The notes beneath the pieces are model-generated. The model searched no databases and was not told the origin of the DNA. It was given only the letters and a program-made list of their open reading frames with translations. DNA of 12,321 bases. Origin: JADGNZ01 sp035995985 (GTDB lineage Bacteria; Acidobacteriota; Thermoanaerobaculia; Gp7-AA8). The stretch is taken from positions 1 to 12,321 of the forward strand of contig DASYJY010000161.1 in the NCBI GenBank assembly GCA_035995985.1, written 5' to 3'. The translations under genes and the position numbers were made by a program. Below, one piece after another: positions 5,826-12,321 of this stretch (positions are counted from its first letter, which is position 1; every line of letters begins with the position of its first letter).

Positions 5826-8162
5826 ATGTCCTCGGTCGGAAAAAACATCCCGCACGATTCGGCGGCCGGTCATGTCAGCGGCGAGTCGGTTTACATCGAC
5901 GACATGCCGCCGTTGCGCGGCGAGTTGATCGTCGATTTCGTCTGGTCGCCGGTCGCGCATGGACGCATTCGCGGGATTGATCACGGCGATGCGGCGTCGT
6001 TCGCGCATCTATTTACGTACCGCGATCTGCATCACAACCTCTTCGGCGCGATCATCCAGGACGAATTTCTGCTCGCCGAGGATGTCGTGTCGTTCATTGG
6101 GCATCCGATCGTCGTGATTGCGGCGGAATCGCGCGCGGCCATTCGCAAAGCAAAGGCAGCGATCAAACTCGATATCGAAGAGCTGGAGCCGGTCTTCACG
6201 ATCGATGAGGCCAAGCGGCGCGGGCTCTTCATCGGCAAGACGATGACGATCAAGCGCGGCGACGTCGATGCGGCGTTCAAGTCCGCGAAGAACATCCTCG
6301 AAGGGACGTTCGTCAACGGCGGACAGGATCACTTCTATCTCGAGTCGCAGGCGGCGCTGGCGGTGCCGGGCGAGTTCGATCAGCTCACCGTTCATTCATC
6401 GACGCAGAATCCTTCCGAGGTTCAGGACGTGATCGCGCACCTCCTCGGCCTGCCGATCAACAAGGTCACCGTCGTCACCAAGCGGATGGGTGGTGGTTTC
6501 GGCGGCAAGGAATGTCAGGCCACGCATCCGGCGGCGATCGCGGCGCTCGTCGCGCACAAGCTGAAGCGGCCGGCGCGCATCGCGTACAACAAAGATGACG
6601 ACATGTGCGTCACCGGCGGCCGGCATCCGTTTCAGAACGACTACAAGGTTGCGTTCGGCGACGACGGCGTCATCACCGCGGCGCAGATCGATTTCTTCTC
6701 CGACGGCGGCGCGTTTGCCGATCTCTCGACTTCCGTCCTCGGACGCGCGCTCACGCACGCCGACAACGCCTACTACCTGCCAAACGCGCTGATCCGCGGC
6801 ACGGTCTGCCGCACCAATCTTCCGCCGAACACCGCCTTCCGCGGCTTCGGCGGGCCGCAGGGAATCGCGACGATCGAGAACATCCTCGAAGAGATCGCGG
6901 TGCTCCTGAAACTCGATCCGCTGGAAGTGCGCCGCCGCAATTGCTACGGCATCGCCGATCGCAACATCACGCCGTACGGACAGGTCGTTCGCAACAATCA
7001 TTTGCCGCGGCTGTTCGATGAGATCGCGGAACGCGGCGAGTACGAGAAACGAATCGCGGAGGTGGCGCGATTCAATGCGGCGTCGCGAACGCATCTTCGC
7101 GGCATCGCCTGCACAGCCGTGAAGTTCGGCATCTCGTTCAACACGAAGTTTCTGAACCAGGCCAACGCACTGGTCAACGTCTACCTCGACGGCTCCGTGC
7201 AGGTCTCGACTGGCGCGACGGAGATGGGGCAGGGCGTGAATACGAAGATCCGCCAGATCGTCGCGGACGAATTCGGGATCGACGCCGAGCGCGTTCTCCT
7301 GATGCCGACGTCCACCGAGAAAAACAACAACACCTCGGCCACGGCCGCATCGAGCGGCGCGGATCTGAACGGCAGCGCCGCCGCCGACGCCTGTCGCAAA
7401 ATTCGCGCGCGCATGGCGGGCGTCGCGGCCGAGTATTTCGAACGCGTCAGCGGCATCGCATCGTCTGACGTTGTTTTTGAAAATGGAGAAGTCTTCGATC
7501 GAGGCAATCCCGAGCAACGCGTCCCCTTCGCCGCCCTCGTGAAGATGTGTCATCTCGAGCGCGTCTCGGTCGGCGAGCGCGGTTTCTATTCGACGCAGGG
7601 TCTCGACTGGGATGTCGACAAGGGCTGCGGCGCGCCGTTCCTCTACTTCACGCAGGGCGTCGCGATCTCCGAAATCGAGATCGACCGCTTCACCGGAATG
7701 ATGAAGGTGCGCCGCTGCGATCTGCTGATGGACATCGGCAAGCCGATCAATCCCGGCATCGACCGCGGCCAGATCACGGGCGCGTTCATCCAGGGCATGG
7801 GCTGGCTGACCAACGAGGAGCTTCGCCGCGACGCGAAGGGCAACATGCTCTCGCATTCGCCGACGACCTACAAGATCCCGAACATTCATGACGTACCGCC
7901 GATCTTCAACGTCGATTGGATCGACACCGAGAACCCGCTCAACATCCGCTCCAGCAAAGCGGTCGGCGAGCCGCCGCTCGTCCTCGCGATCTCGGTCTGG
8001 ATGGCCGCCAAGAACGCGCTGTCGTTCCTGACGAACGGCGAGATCCCGAAGCTCCACGCGCCCGCGACGGGAGAAGAAATTCTGATGCGCATGACGTCGT
8101 ACCGCCACGCGCAGCGCGGAACGGACGCGCGCGAAGCGGCCGCGCCGCAAGTGTCATCCTGA
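5826..8162 (+). CDS. xdhB: Xanthine dehydrogenase large subunit (molybdopterin-binding), XdhB
   Basis: This is the 778-residue catalytic subunit of xanthine dehydrogenase, the usual length for XdhB. A hammerhead domain (about 10-115) is followed by the molybdopterin-binding domain. Residues aligning with the bovine active site are all present: E229 in GGGFGGKE (bovine E802), R307 in GRALTH (R880), F341 in FRGFGGPQ (F914), F438 in KFGISF (F1009), and the catalytic base E715 in KAVGEPP (E1261). Aldehyde oxidases lack the equivalents of E802 and R880, so true purine specificity is likely. The frame is open far upstream, to 5235, but that part is antisense to the OPT gene. The ATG at 5826 begins the typical GKNIPHDSAAGHVSGES start. 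The partner xdhA is about 4 kb upstream; no xdhC-like maturation gene is in the window. The last codons and the stop (VSS-stop) fall inside the inverted repeat that follows. Confidence 0.96.
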   Translation: MSSVGKNIPHDSAAGHVSGESVYIDDMPPLRGELIVDFVWSPVAHGRIRGIDHGDAASFAHLFTYRDLHHNLFGAIIQDEFLLAEDVVSFIGHPIVVIAAESRAAIRKAKAAIKLDIEELEPVFTIDEAKRRGLFIGKTMTIKRGDVDAAFKSAKNILEGTFVNGGQDHFYLESQAALAVPGEFDQLTVHSSTQNPSEVQDVIAHLLGLPINKVTVVTKRMGGGFGGKECQATHPAAIAALVAHKLKRPARIAYNKDDDMCVTGGRHPFQNDYKVAFGDDGVITAAQIDFFSDGGAFADLSTSVLGRALTHADNAYYLPNALIRGTVCRTNLPPNTAFRGFGGPQGIATIENILEEIAVLLKLDPLEVRRRNCYGIADRNITPYGQVVRNNHLPRLFDEIAERGEYEKRIAEVARFNAASRTHLRGIACTAVKFGISFNTKFLNQANALVNVYLDGSVQVSTGATEMGQGVNTKIRQIVADEFGIDAERVLLMPTSTEKNNNTSATAASSGADLNGSAAADACRKIRARMAGVAAEYFERVSGIASSDVVFENGEVFDRGNPEQRVPFAALVKMCHLERVSVGERGFYSTQGLDWDVDKGCGAPFLYFTQGVAISEIEIDRFTGMMKVRRCDLLMDIGKPINPGIDRGQITGAFIQGMGWLTNEELRRDAKGNMLSHSPTTYKIPNIHDVPPIFNVDWIDTENPLNIRSSKAVGEPPLVLAISVWMAAKNALSFLTNGEIPKLHAPATGEEILMRMTSYRHAQRGTDAREAAAPQVSS

Positions 8163-8334
8163 GCCGCCGGAGGCGTCGTAGGCGAAGCCGGAGCGCCGGA
8201 GGACGGTCGAAGGACCCCAACGTGCTCGCCTCGTGAAACGCCGCCGCCCTTCCGGGTTATCAGGAGCGAGGTCCTTCGACCGTCCTCCGGCGTTCCGCGC
8301 TTCGCGCTCCAGCGCCTCCGGCGGCTCAGGATGA
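8154..8334. repeat. Long imperfect inverted repeat between convergent genes; probable bidirectional terminator or dispersed palindromic element
   Basis: The left arm is 8154-8218 and the right arm is 8268-8334, with a 49-base loop (8219-8267). The reverse complement of the right arm matches the left arm perfectly over an outer block of 22 bases (8154-8175 with 8313-8334) and an inner block of 23 bases (8194-8216 with 8270-8292). A divergent 17-20-base middle lies between them. Each arm begins TCATCCTGAGCC and ends near TCGAAGGACC. RNA from either strand could form a very stable hairpin. Each arm also supplies the stop codon (TGA in TCATCCTGA) of the gene entering it. The TCATCCTGAG...GAAGGA pattern resembles dispersed intergenic palindromes I recall from GC-rich environmental bacteria, but I cannot verify that here. 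No poly-T tract follows, so intrinsic termination in the classical form is not shown. No other copy was seen in this window. Confidence 0.85.
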
Positions 8335-8823
8335 CAATTCCAGCCAGGCCTCGATCGCTTCGATGGCGCGATCGTTTCGGAAGTTGTACCAGGCGCGTTC
8401 GAGGGTGCGGTCGGCGGATAGCGCGTGACGAAAGGATTCGGCGCCGCTGCTTCGCGCGAGCGCGTCGCGCGACGGCGACGCATCGAGCGATGCGATGAAG
8501 GCGCGGCGATCGTCGGCGTCCGCGTTCGCATTTCGCGAGGGGATGCGCCGATAACGGGGCGCTGCGTACGACGACGACTCAGAAATGCGCACATCGACGA
8601 TCTCGCCGTCGGACGTATCGAGGAAGTGTGCGAGCTGGCCGGAGTCGTCGAGGTAGGCGACCGTCAGCCCTTCCATGTCGATCGCGAACGCGCGCGTCTT
8701 CGCCGGCGCGGTAGTGGCGACTGGCGCCGCAGCGCCCCACGACGCGTTGCGCGTCAGGAACTCCTTCTCGCGTTCCTCGCGGCGGCGCTGCCAGCCGCGG
8801 ATTCCAAGTCGGATTTTCTGCAT
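8326..8823 (-). CDS. UPF0158-like protein of unknown function
   Basis: This protein of 165 residues (ATG at 8823) begins with a basic, arginine-rich helix (about 1-25) and a low-complexity Ala/Thr linker. It then has a short strand-rich part (DMEGLTVAYLDDSGQLAHFLDT-like, about 48-75). The C-terminal pattern, SFRHALS...RAWYNFRNDRAIEAIEAWLE, resembles the end of the UPF0158 family, where a Phe-rich helix leads to W-x-x-F-R and E-W-L-E motifs. The function of that family is unknown. A GTG four codons earlier (8835) is an alternative start; neither has a Shine-Dalgarno, and TATCAT on the minus strand at 8843-8848 could be a -10 box leaving little or no leader. The gene is divergent from murQ, 38 bases away, and convergent with xdhB. 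Its last two codons (Ser-Ser) and stop lie inside the inverted repeat. Confidence 0.65.
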   Translation of the reverse strand: MQKIRLGIRGWQRRREEREKEFLTRNASWGAAAPVATTAPAKTRAFAIDMEGLTVAYLDDSGQLAHFLDTSDGEIVDVRISESSSYAAPRYRRIPSRNANADADDRRAFIASLDASPSRDALARSSGAESFRHALSADRTLERAWYNFRNDRAIEAIEAWLELSS

Positions 8824-8861
8824 GAGAGTGGGCACGGTTCGGATGATATCGTCGCCGGGCC

Positions 8862-9734
8862 ATGAGCCATGAGCGGCTCGAAGCGAGTCTGGACATCGAC
8901 CTGCGATCCGCGCGCGAGATCGTGCGGATCATTCAGGAGCAGGACGCGCTCGTCGCCGGCGCGGTTGCCGCGGAGGTCGACCGTATCGCGCACGCCATCG
9001 ATCAGATCGCCGATCGGATGTCGCACGGCGGCCGGTTGTTCTACGCCGGCGCCGGAACGAGCGGACGGATCGCAATGCTCGACGCTTCCGAATTGCCGCC
9101 GACGTACGGCATCGATCCGTCGCTCGTGCGCGTGCTGATGGCCGGCGGCGAACGCGCGTTTCTGCACGCGGTCGAAGGCGCCGAGGATGACGAGGAAGCC
9201 GCGGTTGCTGCGGTCAATGCCGAGGTCAAGGCGGAGGATGCAGTCGTCGGGATTGCTGCCTCAGGATCGACGCCGTACACCGTCGCCGCGATCCGCCGCG
9301 CGAACATGCTCGGTGCGCTCACCGTCGCCGTCACGTCGAATGCGAACTCGCCATTGGCGAGTGAAGCCGACATTGTCATCGCGCCGAATACTGGCGCCGA
9401 GGTGGTCATGGGATCGTCGCGGATGAAGAGCGGAACGGCGCAGAAGCTCGTGCTCAACACACTCTCGACCGGCGTGATGATCCGCCTCGGCCGCGTCTAC
9501 TCGAACCTCATGATCGACATGCCGGCCACGAACGAAAAACTGCGCAATCGAGCGGTGCGCATGGTCGAACTGGCGGCGGGCGTGCAACGACTTGCGGCTG
9601 TGCAGGCCATTCGCGATGCGGACGGAAACGTGAAACTTGCAACGGTCATCGCGCTCAGGAAAATGACCGCGCATGACGCGCGCGCGCTGCTCGATGCGCA
9701 TAACGGAAATCTGCGCGAGGTGCTCGAAACGTGA
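8862..9734 (+). CDS. murQ: N-acetylmuramic acid 6-phosphate etherase, MurQ
   Basis: MurQ cleaves the lactyl ether of MurNAc-6-phosphate to give GlcNAc-6-phosphate and D-lactate in the cytoplasm. The 290-residue protein has the SIS-fold sugar-phosphate site GRLFYAGAGTSGR at 57-69, then DASELPPTYG with E77. E108 in VEGAEDD follows 31 residues later. These two glutamates align with E. coli E83 and E114, the catalytic pair. Further family signatures are GIAASGSTPYT and VMGSSRMKSGTAQKLVLN. The C-terminal helical domain (KMTAHDARALLDAHNGNLREVL) is the usual lid. The N-terminus is a little shorter than usual, lacking the common TEQRNP stretch. No clear Shine-Dalgarno is visible. This is the first gene of a four-gene salvage operon, and its stop overlaps the anmK start by four bases (GTGA). 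Confidence 0.96.
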   Translation: MSHERLEASLDIDLRSAREIVRIIQEQDALVAGAVAAEVDRIAHAIDQIADRMSHGGRLFYAGAGTSGRIAMLDASELPPTYGIDPSLVRVLMAGGERAFLHAVEGAEDDEEAAVAAVNAEVKAEDAVVGIAASGSTPYTVAAIRRANMLGALTVAVTSNANSPLASEADIVIAPNTGAEVVMGSSRMKSGTAQKLVLNTLSTGVMIRLGRVYSNLMIDMPATNEKLRNRAVRMVELAAGVQRLAAVQAIRDADGNVKLATVIALRKMTAHDARALLDAHNGNLREVLET

Positions 9735-10981
9735 ATCGCGTCGAGCGCCTCATCGAGATCGCGCGGAAAAAGAAACGCGTCGTCATCGGCCTCATGTCCG
9801 GTACCTCGGTCGATGCCATCGACGCGGTGCTCGTACGCATCGAAGGCAATGCGCGCGACGGCGCCCGCATCGAAAAGCTCCGCTTCGGCAGCTTCGGCTT
9901 TCCGCAGGAGATTCAGACGCGCATCAAGCTGCTCTTCGAGCGCGAGCGCGACCGCAAGCTGACCGATCCGGAAACGGGTGAGCATCCCGCGCCATGGACG
10001 ATCGAGGAGATCTGCCATCTCGACTTCGTCCTCGGTGAGCTGTTCGCGCAGGCCGCGAATCGTTTAATCGCCGACGCCGGCATGAAGAACGATGACATCG
10101 ATCTCATCGCCGCTGCCGGCCAGACCATCTGGCATCGTCCGCGGCCGACGACGGAGCCGTCGACCGTTGATCTGCCGTGGCTCGACGAACCGATCACGAC
10201 GCGCTCGACGCTCGCAATCGGACAGGCTGCGGTCATCGCCGAGCGCACCGGCATCATCACAATGGGCGATCTTCGCGTGCGCGACGTCGCCGCCGGTGGT
10301 CACGGTGCGCCGCTGGTTGCATATTTCGATTGGGGCCAACTCCGGCATCCGAAACTCGCGCGGGCGATGCAGAACATCGGCGGCATCGCCAACGTCACCT
10401 TCATTCCGCCGAACGCGAGGCTCGACGACGTGGTCGCGTTCGACACCGGGCCGGGCAACATGGTCATCGACTCGCTCATGTATCTCGTCACCAAAGGCGC
10501 GGAGACATTCGACCGCGATGGCGAGCACGCCGCGCGCGGCACCGTGGTGGAGGACGTGCTGGCGTGGTGCATGTCCGATCCGTACTTTCAACTCAAGCCG
10601 CCGAAGACGACCGGACGTGAACGATTCGGACGACAGTTTGCGGCGCGGATGGCCGAGCGTTTTCAGGATGTCGTCCCGGACGATCTGATCGCCACGGCCA
10701 CCGCGTTTACCGCGGAGAGCATCGCGCATGCGTATCGCGAATTCATCGGAAGCCACGTCGACGAGATGATCGTCGCCGGCGGTGGCGCGAAAAATCCGGC
10801 GTTGCTGCAGATGCTGCGCGAACGGCTGCCGGACTCGGAGATCAAGGTCTACGAGTTCCTCCAGGAAAAAGAAGCCATGGCGATGGCGCTCATCGCCAGC
10901 GACTCCATCTCCGGTCTCGACACCAACGTGGCCTCGGTGACCGGCGGCCACTCCACGATCCTGGGCAAGATCTGTTTATGA
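9731..10981 (+). CDS. anmK: Anhydro-N-acetylmuramic acid kinase, AnmK
   Basis: AnmK opens the 1,6-anhydro ring of anhydro-MurNAc and phosphorylates it with ATP, giving MurNAc-6-phosphate for MurQ. Signatures include IGLMSGTSVDAIDAVLV (19-35, phosphate-binding), AGQTIWHRP (129-137), and RVRDVAAGGHGAPL (182-195). D185 in that last motif is in the position of the catalytic Asp (D182 in Pseudomonas AnmK). QNIGGIANV, DTGPGNM and a late VAGGGAKNP also match. At 416 residues it exceeds E. coli AnmK (369); the extra length is an N-terminal extension of about 15 residues and expansions near 70-90 and 140-155. The start is GTG, four bases overlapping the murQ stop, with GAGG ten bases upstream. The stop overlaps nagA by four bases (ATGA). 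Confidence 0.96.
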   Translation: MNRVERLIEIARKKKRVVIGLMSGTSVDAIDAVLVRIEGNARDGARIEKLRFGSFGFPQEIQTRIKLLFERERDRKLTDPETGEHPAPWTIEEICHLDFVLGELFAQAANRLIADAGMKNDDIDLIAAAGQTIWHRPRPTTEPSTVDLPWLDEPITTRSTLAIGQAAVIAERTGIITMGDLRVRDVAAGGHGAPLVAYFDWGQLRHPKLARAMQNIGGIANVTFIPPNARLDDVVAFDTGPGNMVIDSLMYLVTKGAETFDRDGEHAARGTVVEDVLAWCMSDPYFQLKPPKTTGRERFGRQFAARMAERFQDVVPDDLIATATAFTAESIAHAYREFIGSHVDEMIVAGGGAKNPALLQMLRERLPDSEIKVYEFLQEKEAMAMALIASDSISGLDTNVASVTGGHSTILGKICL

Positions 10982-12105
10982 GCGATCGCACAATTTTCGG
11001 CCGCGCCTTCATCGGCGGCGAGCTTCGCGAAGGAACGTTGATCCGCATCGATGACGGACGGATCACCGACGTCCGCGACGCCGCGTATCCGCCCATCGGC
11101 AGCGATGCGTTCGACAGCGTGATCGTGCCGGGATTCATCGACGTTCACGTTCACGGCGGGAATGGTGCTGACTTCATGGATGCGACGGATGACGCGGTGT
11201 CGCGCGTGCGGCGCTTTCACGCGTCCGAGGGAACGACGGCGATGGCGGCGACAACGTTGTCGGCGTTGCGGTCGGATCTGCACGACGCGGTTAGGACGAT
11301 CGCGCGCGCTTCGCGGCTCAACGATGGCGCGGAGATCTGCGGAATCCATCTCGAAGGTCCGTACATCAGCGTCGCGCGAGCAGGCGCGCAGGATGTCGCG
11401 TCGATCCGGCCGGCCGAGATTCACGAGCTCGCAGCGCTGCTCGCCGAGGGTCCGCACCTTCGCTGGATCATGACGGTGGCGCCCGAGATCGAAGGTGCTC
11501 GCGCGCTCATCGAGCACTTCCGAGACCGCATTCTTTTTTCGATTGGCCACACCGCGGCCGACTACGCGGACTGCGTCGCCGCGCTGAGGTGGGGCGCGTC
11601 GCATTTCACGCATCTCTTCAACGCCATGACGGGACTCGATCACCGCAAGCCGGGCGCGGTCGGGGCGGCGCTGACGTCGGTCGATGCGACTGTCGAGTTG
11701 ATCGCCGACGGCATTCACGTTCATCCCGCAGTTCTGCGGATCGCTGCGCTGGCGATGCCGCATCGCATCGCGTTGATCACCGATGCCGTTCGCGCGTGCG
11801 GGATGCCGGACGGAAACTACAAACTGTACGATCACGAAATCACCGTCGCCGATGGCGCCGCGCGTCTCGCTGACGGCACGCTGGCCGGCAGCGTGCTGAC
11901 GATGCGTTGCGCGGTGCAGAACATGGTCGAGCTGGCCGGCCTGCCGCTGGAGATGGTGCTGCCGCTCGCGACCGAAGTCCCCGCGCGAATCCTCAACCTC
12001 GCCGCGCGTAAGGGAAAACTGGCGCCAGGCTACGACGCCGACATCGTCGTTCTCACCGACCGTTTCGAAATTGCGGCAACGTACTTGCGAGGCCAGCGGT
12101 TGTGA
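10978..12105 (+). CDS. nagA: N-acetylglucosamine-6-phosphate deacetylase, NagA
   Basis: NagA removes the acetyl group from GlcNAc-6-phosphate, giving GlcN-6-phosphate and acetate. The 375-residue amidohydrolase-fold protein shows the expected metal and catalytic residues: H57 and H59 in FIDVHVHG, E126 in GIHLEGPYI, H191 in IGHTAADY, H212 in FTHLFNAM, and D269 in LITDA. H57/H59 make it the His-x-His type, as in Bacillus-like enzymes that can hold two metals, unlike E. coli NagA where one His is replaced. The C-terminal part (ILNLAARKGKLAPGYDADIVVL) rebuilds the small beta-sandwich domain typical of the superfamily. The ATG overlaps the anmK stop, and the nagA stop overlaps the next start, so translation is probably coupled throughout. 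It takes the product of MurQ directly. Confidence 0.96.
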   Translation: MSDRTIFGRAFIGGELREGTLIRIDDGRITDVRDAAYPPIGSDAFDSVIVPGFIDVHVHGGNGADFMDATDDAVSRVRRFHASEGTTAMAATTLSALRSDLHDAVRTIARASRLNDGAEICGIHLEGPYISVARAGAQDVASIRPAEIHELAALLAEGPHLRWIMTVAPEIEGARALIEHFRDRILFSIGHTAADYADCVAALRWGASHFTHLFNAMTGLDHRKPGAVGAALTSVDATVELIADGIHVHPAVLRIAALAMPHRIALITDAVRACGMPDGNYKLYDHEITVADGAARLADGTLAGSVLTMRCAVQNMVELAGLPLEMVLPLATEVPARILNLAARKGKLAPGYDADIVVLTDRFEIAATYLRGQRL

Positions 12106-12321
12106 TTTGGGAACCGCTCGCTGATTACGACGCTCTCTCCGATCGCGCCGCGAAGATTTTCCTGACCGCGATCCGCCGCAATCCTCACATCGTCCTCGGC
12201 CTGCCGACGGGACGCACGCCGGTGACGATGTACGAACGCGTGGTGGCCGCGTGCAGCCGCGAGTATCACTGCTTCCGCGACGTGGTCACGTTCAATCTCG
12301 ACGAATACCTCGGCATTGAGT
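12102..12321 (+). CDS. nagB: Glucosamine-6-phosphate deaminase/isomerase, NagB-type, 5' part
   Basis: The first 73 residues are visible before the window ends. After an N-terminal helix (ALSDRAAKIFLTAI) comes IVLGLPTGRTPVTMYERVV at about 31-49, the sugar-phosphate-binding loop of the NagB/SIS-like family. VTFNLDEYLGIE follows at the end, where FNLDEY is the strongly conserved NagB stretch bearing the catalytic Asp. The enzyme converts GlcN-6-phosphate to fructose-6-phosphate and ammonia, the step after NagA. The start is GTG overlapping the nagA stop by four bases (GTGA), with GAGG nine bases upstream, the same arrangement as at anmK. Because the 3' part is missing, a NagB-like sugar isomerase variant remains possible, but the operon position argues for NagB. 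Confidence 0.87.
   Translation, partial: MIWEPLADYDALSDRAAKIFLTAIRRNPHIVLGLPTGRTPVTMYERVVAACSREYHCFRDVVTFNLDEYLGIE

Noticed and set aside
6396..8150. 584-residue open frame antisense to xdhB
   Set aside because: Arginine/aspartate/valine-rich composition typical of a GC-rich shadow frame, with no domain motif; the opposite strand encodes a complete XdhB.
8154..8594. 146-residue minus-strand frame across the inverted repeat
   Set aside because: It is the shadow of the UPF0158-like gene in another frame and reads through the repeat; no recognisable motif.

Overview
The window is 12.3 kb of GC-rich bacterial chromosome, densely packed and with no gene-free stretch over 300 bases. I see no tRNA, rRNA, CRISPR array, transposase or phage gene. 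The likely host is a Gram-negative-type heterotroph: it has a lipoprotein and an enzyme for anhydro-MurNAc, which lytic transglycosylases release during murein turnover. An Acidobacteriota-like lineage would fit the gene content, but the sequence alone cannot prove the phylum.

Left part (1-1841, + strand): the 3' end of a beta-ureidopropionase-type carbon-nitrogen hydrolase is followed, 7 bases later, by xdhA. XdhA is the 2Fe-2S/FAD subunit of xanthine dehydrogenase. Together they point to pyrimidine and purine catabolism.

Middle block (1846-5758, - strand): four genes read leftward from a divergent start beside xdhB. They encode an OPT-family transporter, a NYN-domain (LabA/DUF88-like) putative nuclease, a lipoprotein with a class I glutamine-amidotransferase-like (BPL_N) fold, and a stand-alone GyrI-like ligand-binding protein. 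This block separates xdhA from its partner xdhB (5826-8162, + strand), the molybdopterin subunit, which keeps the complete xanthine dehydrogenase active-site residue set. The NYN gene is about 54% GC by hand count, clearly lower than sampled neighbouring sequence.

Junction (8154-8334): a long imperfect inverted repeat (65- and 67-base arms, 49-base loop) lies between the convergent xdhB and a UPF0158-like gene. Both genes use a stop codon supplied by the outer end of a repeat arm.

Right part (8862-12321, + strand): murQ, anmK, nagA and the 5' part of nagB follow one another with 4-base stop/start overlaps. This is a contiguous peptidoglycan amino-sugar salvage operon: AnmK phosphorylates anhydro-MurNAc to MurNAc-6P, MurQ cleaves this to GlcNAc-6P, NagA deacetylates it to GlcN-6P, and NagB yields fructose-6P. 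Most of the window is recognisable metabolism. The least explained items are the inverted repeat that terminates two genes, the inserted opposite-strand block within xdhAB, and the coupled BPL_N lipoprotein/GyrI-like pair.
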